NCBI GenBank assembly: GCA_963972255.1
Contig: CAXATO010000003.1
Coordinates: forward strand, 62,001-126,000
Length of the DNA stretch: 64,000 bases
Direction of reading: 5' to 3'
Source: UBA1479 sp002706405
GTDB lineage: Bacteria; Pseudomonadota; Alphaproteobacteria; Rhodospirillales; Casp-alpha2
This document shows positions 41,973-50,804 of this stretch, in pieces. The notes under the pieces were generated by a model. The model was not told where the DNA came from. It saw only the letters and a list, made by a program, of their open reading frames with translations, and did not search any database. Position numbers and translations under genes: made by a program. The stretch's first letter is position 1; each line of letters starts with the position of its first letter.

Positions 41973-42485
41973 ATGGACGAACAGGCCCCCTGGGTCCAGC
42001 AGCAGGCCGATCCCCTGGTTCCGCGCGACGACGATTTGCGCCATGCCATGGAATTGCTGTTCTTCGCCTATCGTGACTTCACGGGCGAAGCCGATGCCAT
42101 CCTGGCCGATTACGATATGGGCCGGGCCCATCACCGGGCGATCTATTTCATCGGTGCCAACACGGGCATCAGCGTGTCGGAGCTGCTGGCGATTCTCAAG
42201 ATCACCAAGCAATCCCTCAACCGCGTGCTGTCGACCCTGATCGACGAAGGTTATGTGGTGCAGGAAACCGACGACGGCGACCGACGGCGGCGCCTCATGC
42301 ACCTGACGCCCAAGGGGCGTGATCTGGAACAGTTGGTGACCCGCCGTCAGTCGGCCCATATCGCCCGCGCCTACCGCGAGGCAGGTCTCGAGGCGACCGA
42401 AGGGTTCCGCCGCGTGCTGTTCGGTCTGATCAACGAAGCGGATCGTCATCGCGTGACCCCGCCGGCGACGCCGGTTCGCACCTGA
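41973..42485 (+). CDS. MarR-family regulator, PetP-like
   Basis: A 170-residue winged-helix protein. AHHRAIYFIGANTGISVSELLAIL leads to the recognition helix KITKQSLNRVLSTLIDEGYV and a wing QETDDGDRRRRLMHLT. The gene precedes a response regulator and a histidine kinase, an order recalling petP-petR of Rhodobacter, where the MarR-type PetP and OmpR-type PetR affect cytochrome bc1 expression. Whether this is the true orthologue is inference. I chose ATG 41973 with GAAGGA 8 bases before it; a GTG at 41958 is less likely. Confidence 0.88.
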   Translation: MDEQAPWVQQQADPLVPRDDDLRHAMELLFFAYRDFTGEADAILADYDMGRAHHRAIYFIGANTGISVSELLAILKITKQSLNRVLSTLIDEGYVVQETDDGDRRRRLMHLTPKGRDLEQLVTRRQSAHIARAYREAGLEATEGFRRVLFGLINEADRHRVTPPATPVRT

Positions 42486-42578
42486 CGGGCTGCGGTGTCC
42501 GGATTGATCCATGGTAAGATTTCCATCGGCCGTGTGGCCGCCTGAGCGCCCGACCGCAAGGCAAGGGGGAATGCTGCC

Positions 42579-43262
42579 GTGAATGCCGACCTGCCGCATC
42601 TTCTCGTTGTCGATGACGACGGTCGCCTGCGCGACCTGTTAAGCCGCTTCCTGACCGAGAACGGATTCGTCGTGGTGACTGCCGCCGACGCCGCCCAGGC
42701 GCGCAGCCGACTGACCCATTTTGATTTCGACGCCGTGGTCCTTGATTTGATGATGCCCGGGGAAAGCGGCCTGGAGTTCGCCCGTGATCTGCGCACGCGT
42801 TCCAACATTCCGATTTTGATGCTGACCGCCATGGCGGAAATCGAGGACCGCATCTCGGGCCTGGAAGGCGGCGCCGACGACTATGTGGTCAAGCCGTTCG
42901 AGCCGCGTGAACTGCTTTTGCGTATCCGCAACATCATGAAGCGGGCCCCTCAGGTGCAAGCGCCCGGTGACGAGTTGCATCTCGGTGATTTCGTGTTCCG
43001 ACGCGATCGGGGCGAACTGTTGCAGGGCGGCCAGCCGGTGCGCCTGACCGACCTGGAAGCCGGCCTGCTGAGCGCCCTTGCCGCCCGTCCGGGGGACGTG
43101 CTCACGCGCGACGACCTGATCGCCCGCACGGGGGCCGCCGGCGGCGGGCGCGCCGTCGATGTACAGGTGACCCGTCTTCGCCGTAAGATCGAACCCGATC
43201 CCCGCGATCCCCGCTACCTGCAGACCGTGCGGGGCAAGGGATACGTTCTGCGTCCCGATTGA
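42579..43262 (+). CDS. OmpR-family response regulator (PetR-like)
   Basis: A 227-residue regulator. The receiver domain has the acidic pair in LVVDDDGRLR, the phosphorylated Asp in AVVLDLMMPGESG near residue 53, Thr in MLTAM and Lys in VVKPFEP. The C-terminal winged helix (residues 130-227) ends DPRYLQTVRGKGYVLRPD. Start GTG with AGGGGGA 9 bases upstream. It overlaps the kinase gene by 4 bases if the kinase uses its TTG start. Confidence 0.94.
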   Translation: MNADLPHLLVVDDDGRLRDLLSRFLTENGFVVVTAADAAQARSRLTHFDFDAVVLDLMMPGESGLEFARDLRTRSNIPILMLTAMAEIEDRISGLEGGADDYVVKPFEPRELLLRIRNIMKRAPQVQAPGDELHLGDFVFRRDRGELLQGGQPVRLTDLEAGLLSALAARPGDVLTRDDLIARTGAAGGGRAVDVQVTRLRRKIEPDPRDPRYLQTVRGKGYVLRPD

Positions 43263-44593
43263 AGATCCCGGCCATGCCCCTTCGCACGTCCCTCAAGAAC
43301 GCCCTGCCGAAAAGCCTGCTTGGGCGCGCCCTGCTGATCATCGTCACGCCGCTGATCCTGTTGCAGGTGGTGTCGGGTCTGATCTTCTATGAAACCCATT
43401 GGGACAAGGTGTCCTACCGCCTGGCGCGCAGCGTCGCGGGCGACGTGGCGGTGATCGTGCAATTGGTGACCGACGACCCCAGCGAGGAAGGCCGCGAACG
43501 CGCCGCGGCTCTGGCCGGGCGCAGCATGGACATGTTCGTCACCTTTCTGCCGGGCGCCATCCTGTCCAACAGGGTGACGCCGCCCGCCAACGATCTGGAA
43601 GACATGCTCGATCGCTCCATGCAGAACTTCGTGGTCAAACCCTATCGCCTGGATTCGCAAAGTTCGGACCGCAACGTGATCATCGACGTGCAGCTTGCCG
43701 ACGGGGTGCTGCGCATTACGACGACGCGCAAGCGGCTGTTTTCCACCACGGTCTACGTGTTCGTCATCTGGATGATCGGCACGTCGCTGATCCTGTTCGG
43801 CGTCGCTACGATCTTCATGCGAAATCAGGTGAAGCCGATCCGCCGCTTGGCGCGCGCCGCCGACAATTTCGGGAAGGGACGGGACGTTTCCAACTTCAAG
43901 CCCGAAGGGGCGACCGAAGTCCGGCAGGCGGCCCAGGCCTTCATGGCCATGCGCGAACGCATTCAGCGTCAGATCACCCAGCGCACGGACATGTTGTCCG
44001 GCGTGTCGCACGATCTGCGCACGCCGCTGACGCGGATGAAGCTGCAACTGGCGATGCTCGGAAACGTGGACGGCGTGGACGACCTGTCCGGCGACGTTTC
44101 GGAAATGGAGCGCATGCTGGAAGGCTACCTTGCCTTCGCCCGCGGCGAAGGTACGGAGAAGCCGTCGCCGACGGATCTCGGCATGCTGTTGGAAGACGTG
44201 GTCGGTCAGGTTCGCCGGCGTGGTCGGCCCATCGATCTTCACCTCGAGGACCGGTTGAATCTGCCGTTGCGTCCCAACGCCTTTAAGCGCTGCATCACCA
44301 ATCTGGTCGAGAACGCGGCGCGCTATGGCCAGCATGTGTCCGTGCGCGCGGGGCATCGCGGCGATGCCATCGAGATCACCGTGGACGACGATGGGCCCGG
44401 TATTCCCGAAGACAAGCGGGCCGAAGTGTTTCGGCCGTTTTTCCGGCTGGACGACTCCCGCAACCCGGAAACGGGCGGGGTGGGCCTGGGCCTGACCATC
44501 GCCCGCGACGTGGTGCGCAGCCATGGCGGCGAGATTTTGCTGTCGGAGTCACCGGCCGGCGGTCTGCGCGGCCGCATCCGCCTGCCGCTATAG
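43259..44593 (+). CDS. Sensor histidine kinase, EnvZ-like
   Basis: A 444-residue kinase, partner of the upstream regulator. Two membrane helices (about 20-40 and 160-185) enclose a periplasmic part of about 115 residues. A HAMP domain follows, then the dimerisation helix with phospho-His in VSHDLRTPLTRMKLQL near residue 250. The ATPase domain has NLVENAARYG (N box), DDDGPGIPEDKR (G1) and GGVGLGLTIARDVVRSHGG (G2). The start may be TTG 43259 (stop-start overlap) or ATG 43274, five codons later. Confidence 0.93.
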   Translation: MKIPAMPLRTSLKNALPKSLLGRALLIIVTPLILLQVVSGLIFYETHWDKVSYRLARSVAGDVAVIVQLVTDDPSEEGRERAAALAGRSMDMFVTFLPGAILSNRVTPPANDLEDMLDRSMQNFVVKPYRLDSQSSDRNVIIDVQLADGVLRITTTRKRLFSTTVYVFVIWMIGTSLILFGVATIFMRNQVKPIRRLARAADNFGKGRDVSNFKPEGATEVRQAAQAFMAMRERIQRQITQRTDMLSGVSHDLRTPLTRMKLQLAMLGNVDGVDDLSGDVSEMERMLEGYLAFARGEGTEKPSPTDLGMLLEDVVGQVRRRGRPIDLHLEDRLNLPLRPNAFKRCITNLVENAARYGQHVSVRAGHRGDAIEITVDDDGPGIPEDKRAEVFRPFFRLDDSRNPETGGVGLGLTIARDVVRSHGGEILLSESPAGGLRGRIRLPL

Positions 44594-44649
44594 CCATATC
44601 AGCGGCGCGTGATCCCGGCGGAATTCATGGTATTTCTGTTGATGCCTTA

Positions 44650-44655
44650 TATAAT
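44650..44655 (+). promoter_or_regulatory. Perfect -10 hexamer TATAAT upstream of the LuxR-type gene
   Basis: TATAAT in the AT-rich 142-base gap 81 bases before the regulator start. No good -35 at 16-18 bases is present, so an activator or other factor may be needed. Confidence 0.45.
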
Positions 44656-44735
44656 GAGAATTAGGTCAAGTATTGGTCCGAAAATAGAGGCGCCGCAGCC
44701 CTGGGAGGGTTTGGCTTGGTGCCCGGGGGGTGTAG

Positions 44736-45395
44736 GTGTCTGATTCCCTGCCGTCGAAAGTTCTGATTGCCGACGATCATGCCCTTTTTCGCAAGGGGCT
44801 GGGCTCGCTGTTGGAAATCATCGATCCCGACATCAAGGTCGTCGAAGCCGCCAGTTATCCCGAAGCCCTGCGCACGGCCAACGAAACCGACGATCTCGAC
44901 CTCGCGCTTGTCGATCTGGGCATGCCGGGGATGGAGCGGTTTGCCGGGCTCAACGCATTGATCCGATCCCTGGACGGGGTGCCGGTGGTGGTTGTGTCCG
45001 CCGCCGAAACGTCCGAGGAAATGAGCCTGGCGATGGATTGCGGCGCCCATGGCTATATCCCCAAGACTTTGGACAGTTCCGTGGTGGTCAATGCGGTGCG
45101 CAAGGTCATTGCCGGGGAAATTTATCTGCCGCCGACGCTGCTTGATTGGACCCCCGGCGGGGCCAAGGCCGAGGGCCCCGGCGGATTGCACCTGACCCCG
45201 CGTCAGCGCGATGTGCTCAACCTCATGGCCGGCGGCAAGTCGAACAAGGAAATTGCCCGCATTCTCGGTCTTGCCGAAGGCACCATCAAGCTGCACGTCA
45301 CGGGGCTTTTGAAGGTGCTTGATGCGAACAACCGGACGCAGGCGGTGATCAAGGCCGCGTCCCTGGGATTGACGCAAGGTCTGGAACAGGACTGA
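44736..45395 (+). CDS. LuxR/NarL-type response regulator
   Basis: The 219-residue protein has a receiver domain (VLIADDHALFRKG at the start, phospho-Asp in LALVDLGMPGMERF near residue 56, Lys in YIPKTL near 107) and a C-terminal HTH (LTPRQRDVLNLMAGGKSNKEIARILGL, positions 150-176, then GTIKLHVTGLLKVL). GTG start after a G-rich stretch. It is followed 22 bases later by a hybrid kinase, which is its probable partner. Confidence 0.93.
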   Translation: MSDSLPSKVLIADDHALFRKGLGSLLEIIDPDIKVVEAASYPEALRTANETDDLDLALVDLGMPGMERFAGLNALIRSLDGVPVVVVSAAETSEEMSLAMDCGAHGYIPKTLDSSVVVNAVRKVIAGEIYLPPTLLDWTPGGAKAEGPGGLHLTPRQRDVLNLMAGGKSNKEIARILGLAEGTIKLHVTGLLKVLDANNRTQAVIKAASLGLTQGLEQD

Positions 45396-45417
45396 CCGCG
45401 CCGACAAGGAGGGCGCC

Positions 45418-48069
45418 ATGACGTCCCGCTGTCCCCGTTCTGGCTTTCGCCCCAGACGCCGGGAAAACGAAAAGCATCCCTCGATACCCCACTGCCGCCA
45501 AGGGGCGACATGGGCAGCTCTGACAGTGCTGTTCGCGGCCACGCCCGTGCGGGCGGATGCCGGCGAGATGCTGGTTCAGCCGGTGCCGCTCATCGCGCTG
45601 GGGTTGGCCGTGGCGGCGGCGTTCCTGGTCGGGCTGTGGCTGGGCCGGCGGCGCGCGGCGCCCGCCGCACCATCGGTGCCGGAGGCACCGTCTTCGGACG
45701 CACCGCGGCGGCGGCCGCAATCCTCCGCCGAACGCGACGCCGAAACGGATGCCCATTATCGTATCATTTCGGAACTGACCTCGGACGTGGTCTATGCCTA
45801 CGACGTGGCGCCGGATGGCCGCGTGACCTCGAAATGGCAGGTCGGCGGCATTGACGGCCTGGCCGGGCAGTCCGGGCAAAGCAATGCGCCGCTTGCCTGG
45901 TTGACGCAAATTCACCCGGACGACGTGCCGATCCTGGAATCCCGCGACCAGCGTCTGCGCTTGGGCATTCCGTCGACGGACGAATTCCGCCTGTTGTCCG
46001 CCGACGGCCGGGTGCGGTGGTTGCGCGTCTATTCGCGCCCCGAACGGGGCACCAGCGGCGAGGTCGTCCGCGTCGTGGGCGCGGCCAAGGAAATTACCCA
46101 GGACAAGCGCTGGGAAGAGGCGCTGGCCGATTCCGAAAGCAAGCTGCAGGCGACATCACGCACCGCCGGTGTCGGCTATTGGGAACACTTCCCCGAAGAT
46201 AACCGCACCGTCTGCTCGCCCGTTCTGTGGCGGATCTGGGGCCTGCGCCCCGGGCGCGCCGGGCCCACGGGCAAGGTCTTTCTCGACATGATTCATCCCG
46301 ACGACCGGCCGCGCATCGCCGCGGCCTATGAGGATCCGGTGCCCAACTGCCGTCATGAATACCGGGTTCTCCGACCGGACGGCAGCGTGCGCTACGTCTA
46401 TGAGGATCTCAGCGCCGATTTCGACGATCACGGCCGCGCGCGTCGGCTGTTCGGGGTGACCCAGGATATCACCGAACGCAAACGGGCCGAGCAGGCATTG
46501 CGCGATTCCGAATTGCGCTATCACGCCATCGTCGAAGATCAGACGGAACTGATCCGGCGCTGCACGCCGGACGGGGTCCGGACCTTCGTCAACGAAGCCT
46601 ATTGCCAGTATTACGGTGTCCCCCGCGAGCAGCTGATCGGTCGGCCCGTCGGCTCCGAACTCAGCGAAAGCGACGCGGCCACGCGCCAGGCCATTATCCG
46701 GCGGATCGGCCCGAACAACCCGATCGAGGAAAACCTCCACCGGGTGGTCGGGCGCGACGGCAAGGTCAGCTGGCAGCAGTGGACCGAACGGGCGGTGTTC
46801 GATGACGACGGCCGTATGGTGGAGATCCAAGGCGTCGGCCGCGATATCACCGCCACGAAAGAGGCCGAGGAATTGTTGGCCGAGGCCAAGGACGCGGCCG
46901 AACTGGCGAGTGCGGCCAAATCGCGGTTCCTGGCTGCCGCCAGTCATGACCTGCGCCAACCCCTGCAGGCCCTGGCCATGTTCGTCAACGTGTTGTCGGA
47001 ACGGGACCTGGACGACAAGGCGAAGCAGCTCATCAACCGCATCAGCGACTGTTCGGATGCGTTGGAGCGCCTGTTGGGCTCGCTGCTCGATATCTCGAAG
47101 CTGGACGCCGGGCTGTTCGTGCCGCAACGGCGCGATTTCAATCTGGGTGCGGTGCTGGAGCGCCTGTGCTCGGAAATCCGTCCCTTGGCCGAAGAAAAAG
47201 GCCTGAGCCTCCACATGGTGCCCTGCGCGCTTCTGGTCGACAGCGACCCGGGGTTGCTCGACCGTCTGTTGCGCAACTTGCTGACCAACGCGGTGCGCCA
47301 TACGGAGGCCGGCAAGATCCTGGTCGGTTGCCGACGGGCCGGGACCAGCGTGCGCGTCGAAATTTGGGATACGGGCGTGGGCATCCCCGATGACCAATTG
47401 GGCATGATCTTCGAGGAATTTCATCAGGTCGGCAATCCGGCCCGCGACCGGCGCGAGGGCCTGGGGCTGGGGCTGGCCATCGTCCAGCGCTTGTCCAATC
47501 TGCTCAACCATCCCGTGGATGTGCAGTCATGGGTGGGCCGGGGATCGCGGTTCGCGGTCAGCCTTCCCTTGGCGGGCGACCACGCGCCGGCGGAGATGGT
47601 TCTGCCGATGGATGACCATGCCGACGTGACGGGTGCCGTGGTGGTCGGCATCGATGACGAAGCCGATATCCGCGATGCCTTGGGCCTGCTGCTGACCGGG
47701 TGGGGTTATGACGCCGTGGTCGCCGGATCGGCGGTCGAGGCGATCGCCAAGCTGGAGCAGGAGCGCAAGAAGCCGGAACTGGTGGTCGCTGATTACCGGC
47801 TCAAGCTGGGCCATACGGGCGCCGACGCCATCCTGGCCATTCGCCATGTCTGGGGGGGCGACGTGCCGGGCTTCCTGTTGACCGGGGATACGGGCCCGGA
47901 TCGTCTGCGTGAGGCGGCGGCGAGCGGATTCGAGGTCATGCACAAGCCGATTCAGCCTGAAAAACTGCGCCTGATGGTCGCGGAATCGATCACCTATGCC
48001 CGCCGGGTGGCCGAGAACGAAGCGCGCACCCGTGCGCTGGAAAAGGAAGAAATGGAACGCCAGGTCTGA
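45418..48069 (+). CDS. PAS-domain hybrid histidine kinase
   Basis: An 883-residue sensor. It has hydrophobic segments at about 31-46 and 54-75 (ALGLAVAAAFLVGLWLG) and three PAS domains (about 105-225, 240-350, 360-480). The HisKA helix FLAAASHDLRQPLQALAMFV carries the phospho-His near residue 509. The ATPase domain follows, with LLTNAVRHT, WDTGVGIPDDQL and GLGLGLAIVQRL, and a C-terminal receiver domain (from about 740; phospho-Asp likely in LVVADYRLKLG). The RQPLQAL H-box marks the family that also includes NahK-type kinases. A strong AAGGAGG precedes the ATG. Confidence 0.93.
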   Translation: MTSRCPRSGFRPRRRENEKHPSIPHCRQGATWAALTVLFAATPVRADAGEMLVQPVPLIALGLAVAAAFLVGLWLGRRRAAPAAPSVPEAPSSDAPRRRPQSSAERDAETDAHYRIISELTSDVVYAYDVAPDGRVTSKWQVGGIDGLAGQSGQSNAPLAWLTQIHPDDVPILESRDQRLRLGIPSTDEFRLLSADGRVRWLRVYSRPERGTSGEVVRVVGAAKEITQDKRWEEALADSESKLQATSRTAGVGYWEHFPEDNRTVCSPVLWRIWGLRPGRAGPTGKVFLDMIHPDDRPRIAAAYEDPVPNCRHEYRVLRPDGSVRYVYEDLSADFDDHGRARRLFGVTQDITERKRAEQALRDSELRYHAIVEDQTELIRRCTPDGVRTFVNEAYCQYYGVPREQLIGRPVGSELSESDAATRQAIIRRIGPNNPIEENLHRVVGRDGKVSWQQWTERAVFDDDGRMVEIQGVGRDITATKEAEELLAEAKDAAELASAAKSRFLAAASHDLRQPLQALAMFVNVLSERDLDDKAKQLINRISDCSDALERLLGSLLDISKLDAGLFVPQRRDFNLGAVLERLCSEIRPLAEEKGLSLHMVPCALLVDSDPGLLDRLLRNLLTNAVRHTEAGKILVGCRRAGTSVRVEIWDTGVGIPDDQLGMIFEEFHQVGNPARDRREGLGLGLAIVQRLSNLLNHPVDVQSWVGRGSRFAVSLPLAGDHAPAEMVLPMDDHADVTGAVVVGIDDEADIRDALGLLLTGWGYDAVVAGSAVEAIAKLEQERKKPELVVADYRLKLGHTGADAILAIRHVWGGDVPGFLLTGDTGPDRLREAAASGFEVMHKPIQPEKLRLMVAESITYARRVAENEARTRALEKEEMERQV

Positions 48070-48084
48070 GGCGCTCCGCGGACG

Positions 48085-48438
48085 TCAGAACAGGCGCCCG
48101 CCGTTCGGCACCTTCAGGTCCGGGTGGATCAGCACGACTTCGCCATCCGCGTCGGGGAAGCCCAGGACCAGGACTTCCGACATGAACTTGCCGATCTGCT
48201 TTGACGGAAAATTGACGACGCCCGCGACCTGGCGGCCGATCAGGCCGTCCGGCGTGTAGTGGCGGGTGATCTGGGCCGAGGTCTTGCGTTCGCCGATCTC
48301 CGGGCCGAAATCGACCCATAGCTTGATGGCGGGACGGCGGGCCTCGGGAAAAGGCTCGGCGCGGACGATCGTCCCGACCCGCACGTCCACGGCCAGGAAG
48401 TCATCGAAGGTGATCTGTGGGGGCGGGCTATCGGCCAT
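48085..48438 (-). CDS. csaA: tRNA-binding/secretion chaperone CsaA
   Basis: A 117-residue OB-fold (EMAP II-like) protein. The line FLAVDVRVGTIVRAEPFPEARRPAIKLWVDFG and the later VVNFPSKQIGKFMSEVLVLGFPD are characteristic. CsaA dimers bind tRNA and have chaperone activity. It ends 15 bases from the convergent hybrid kinase gene and starts about 50 bases downstream of the phasin terminator. Confidence 0.93.
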   Translation of the reverse strand: MADSPPPQITFDDFLAVDVRVGTIVRAEPFPEARRPAIKLWVDFGPEIGERKTSAQITRHYTPDGLIGRQVAGVVNFPSKQIGKFMSEVLVLGFPDADGEVVLIHPDLKVPNGGRLF

Positions 48439-48493
48439 GGACGGTCTCCTTTGGCCCGAAAATCTATCCGCCCCATCCGATCGCGCAACAAAA

Positions 48494-48517
48494 AAGGCCG
48501 CCCCAAAGGGCGGCCTT
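48494..48517 (-). terminator. Intrinsic terminator of the phasin gene
   Basis: Perfect 10-bp arms aaggccgccc/gggcggcctt (48494-48503/48508-48517) with a 4-base loop. On the minus strand the stem is followed by TTTT from the A-run before it. It lies 23 bases after the phasin stop. Confidence 0.88.
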
Positions 48518-48539
48518 CTTCGAAAGACGGTAAAGCCTG

Positions 48540-49043
48540 TTACTTGGCTTTGGCTTTGGTCATCTGACCCTTCACTTCGTCGAAGGCTTCGGCGATGCGG
48601 GCGTTGATCACCTTAACGGCCGTGTCGTTGGCTTTGGCGACGACGTCCGTGACCTTCTTCGAGTTGGCCAGGGAGGATTCGAAAGCGGCCTTGCACAGTT
48701 CCAGCTCCTTGGTGGCCAGATCCTGGGGGGAAGAAACCTTGCCCAGGGATTCGGCGGCGGAGGTGGCCTGATCGAAGGCGGCCTTGAAGAGTTCAGCCTG
48801 CTTCTGGGCAACGGCCTGGGCGCCTTCGAAGGCGGCCTGGCTGGCCTTGTTCAGGGCTTCAAGATTCTTGCGCTGGATATCCATCATGGCGTTGACGTCG
48901 ATGGTTTCCATGGAGCCGCCCTTCATGGTCTTCATGATCTGGTCGGACATCTTGGCGGGGTCGAAGTCGCCGTACATCTTGGTGAAGTCGGCTGCCCAGG
49001 CGGGAAAGCCGTTTTTGTCGAGCTTGAACATATCGGAATACAT
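48540..49043 (-). CDS. Phasin-family polyhydroxyalkanoate granule protein
   Basis: A 167-residue helical protein. VNAMMDIQRKNLEALNKASQAAFEGAQAVAQKQAELFKAAFDQ is the standard phasin core; the N-terminus (MYSDMFKLDKNGFPAWAADF) and Lys-rich end fit small alphaproteobacterial phasins. Phasins coat storage granules and affect their number and size. I chose the ATG with GGAGG 9 bases upstream rather than the longer frame. The terminator after it and the promoter before it indicate a single-gene transcript. Confidence 0.93.
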   Translation of the reverse strand: MYSDMFKLDKNGFPAWAADFTKMYGDFDPAKMSDQIMKTMKGGSMETIDVNAMMDIQRKNLEALNKASQAAFEGAQAVAQKQAELFKAAFDQATSAAESLGKVSSPQDLATKELELCKAAFESSLANSKKVTDVVAKANDTAVKVINARIAEAFDEVKGQMTKAKAK

Positions 49044-49102
49044 AGGGTCGGTCCTCCATTGGAGCGCGTAAGGGAATATGCTTTGTGCATGTGCGAGAGA
49101 TA

Positions 49103-49186
49103 TGCTGCACTGCAACAGTGATCCCTATATGCGGCTGAATGGGGATGTAAGTCAAGTCTTATATTGCGGTGCAATAAAATAAGACT
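49103..49186. promoter_or_regulatory. Phasin promoter region with TGC-rich motif and nested palindrome
   Basis: On the minus strand TTGACT (complement of 49150-49155) pairs with CATATA (complement of 49126-49131) at 18 bases. Upstream lies a nested inverted repeat: agtcttat/ataagact (49155-49162/49179-49186) around attgc/gcaat (49163-49167/49171-49175). Near the transcript start is the TGC-rich tgctgcactgcaaca (49103-49117), resembling sites of PhaR-type regulators of phasin genes. Regulator binding is inferred. Confidence 0.55.
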
Positions 49187-49848
49187 CAGGCCGGTGTGGC
49201 CTCGGGGGCCTCCCGGCGGGACGTCCGTTTCGGGCGAAACCGGTTGAGAAACATCACCGCCGTTTCGGCCCGGCGAAGGCCTTTGTCCAGGGCGGCCATG
49301 GTTTTCGCCAGATCGTCGCCGTCGTCGGTCAGCCAGACCCGGAAGGCATCGGCATAGACCAGGGCCAGGCCCTTGGTCCGCAGCAGCCCGCAGGGGCCGG
49401 TGGACTCAAGGCCGGCGGCGGCAAGCACCCGGGCCATGGTTCGCGCCATGCGCGGCAGGAAACGGACCGCCGCCGGATCGCAGAGCGAATCCTTGGCGAT
49501 TTCCGCCAGGGCGGCGCGATAGGGCGCCAAGGCATCGAACCGTTCCATCAGCAGGTCGAACAGGCGGTCGCGGAGATCGACGCTGGCGTCACCCGATGCC
49601 GCCAGCATCTGGGCGTCGATACGGTCTTGGAAGGCGTTGATAAGATCGTATTTGGTGGGAAAGGGGATCAAGACATCGGCGAGCGGCACCCCGGCGTCGG
49701 CGGCCACGTCAGCCAACGACAGCCGCCGCCAGCCGTCCCGCGCGATGCGGGCCATCGCCGCATCGATCACGGCATCGCGCGGATCGCTTGCCGCGGCGGT
49801 CTTCGCCTTGCTCTTGCCGGGTGTCTTGCCTGACGACCGTTTGGCCAC
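49186..49848 (-). CDS. TetR/COQ9-like regulator-type protein
   Basis: A 220-residue protein with a basic N-terminus, a TetR-type HTH (LSLADVAADAGVPLADVLIPFPTKYDLINAF, about residues 43-75) and a helical C-terminal domain with YADAFRVWLTDDGDDLAKTMAALDKGLRRAE. The C-terminal pattern recalls COQ9-like TetR-fold proteins. It lies directly upstream of the phasin gene on the same strand and may regulate it, though separation by an operator-like palindrome suggests independent transcripts. Ligand unknown. Confidence 0.78.
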   Translation of the reverse strand: MAKRSSGKTPGKSKAKTAAASDPRDAVIDAAMARIARDGWRRLSLADVAADAGVPLADVLIPFPTKYDLINAFQDRIDAQMLAASGDASVDLRDRLFDLLMERFDALAPYRAALAEIAKDSLCDPAAVRFLPRMARTMARVLAAAGLESTGPCGLLRTKGLALVYADAFRVWLTDDGDDLAKTMAALDKGLRRAETAVMFLNRFRPKRTSRREAPEATPA

Positions 49849-49924
49849 GGGGGACTCTCCTTACCTGCGCTTTTTATTATGTAGGAAGGAAATGGCGAAT
49901 TGCCAGCGTCAGCTGGCCCGATGG

Positions 49925-50773
49925 TCATCCTGCCAGGTCGCGGGACCGTTTGGCGGCGGCGGCGACGCATGCCGTCATCAGGTCCCCCAGGGGACCGTCG
50001 GCGGGATTGTCCTTGTTGGGATCGCCGCCCATCAGCACCGTGAGCCCGGCCGCCGTGGTGCCGCCGGGGCTGGTCACGTTGCGGCGCAGGACTTCGGGCG
50101 TTTCCGTGGCCGAACGGTGCAGCAGTTCGCCGGCACCTTCCACCGTCGCCCGGGCCAGTGCCGTCGCAAGCTCGTCGGACAGGCCGGCCGCACGGCCCGC
50201 CCGGGCCAGACATTCGACCAGGTGGAAGACATAGGCCGGGCCGCTGCCTGACAGGCCGGTGACGGCATGCAGCAGGTCTTCGTCCTCGACCCAATGGACC
50301 TGGCCGACGGCGGTCAAAAGGTCATGACACAGTTTCTGCTGGGCGTCGCTCACGCGGGCATTGGCGCAGGCCACGCTGACGCCGCGGCCCACGGCCGCCG
50401 GTGTGTTGGGCATGGTGCGGACGATGGCGGCACCCCCCAGGCTGTCCTCGAAAAAGGCGATGGGCGTGCCGGCGGCGATGGACAGGAATACGGTGTCGGC
50501 CTCCGTGAACTTGCGGTAGGCGGGGACCACGTCGGCCATGACCTGCGGCTTGACCGCGAACATGACCAGTTCGGGCGAGAAATCAGCGTCGAGGTCATCC
50601 GCCGAGGCAACGGCGGTGAGCCCATGGTTGCGCACCAGGGCGGCGGCGTTGTCGGGATTGGGCTCGACGACGAAGATGTCCGCCGCCGGAATGCCGCGGC
50701 TGATCCAGCCGGCCATCAGGGCGCCGCCCATCTTGCCGCCGCCGACAACCAACAGAGGGCGGGCAGCCGTCAT
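49925..50773 (-). CDS. proC: Pyrroline-5-carboxylate reductase
   Basis: The 282-residue enzyme completes proline synthesis. The Rossmann motif VVGGGKMGGALMAGWISRG starts at about residue 9; AVKPQVMADV near 75, MPNTPAAVGRGVSVAC near 118 and the C-terminal TSPGGTTAAGLTVL near 235 are standard. I selected the ATG before TAARPLLVVGGG; the longer frame overlaps the YbjN-like gene. It follows that gene after about 30 bases. Confidence 0.97.
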   Translation of the reverse strand: MTAARPLLVVGGGKMGGALMAGWISRGIPAADIFVVEPNPDNAAALVRNHGLTAVASADDLDADFSPELVMFAVKPQVMADVVPAYRKFTEADTVFLSIAAGTPIAFFEDSLGGAAIVRTMPNTPAAVGRGVSVACANARVSDAQQKLCHDLLTAVGQVHWVEDEDLLHAVTGLSGSGPAYVFHLVECLARAGRAAGLSDELATALARATVEGAGELLHRSATETPEVLRRNVTSPGGTTAAGLTVLMGGDPNKDNPADGPLGDLMTACVAAAAKRSRDLAG

Positions 50774-50804
50774 GGCATTGTTCCTTCGATCCTGCGGGGC
50801 GGGA

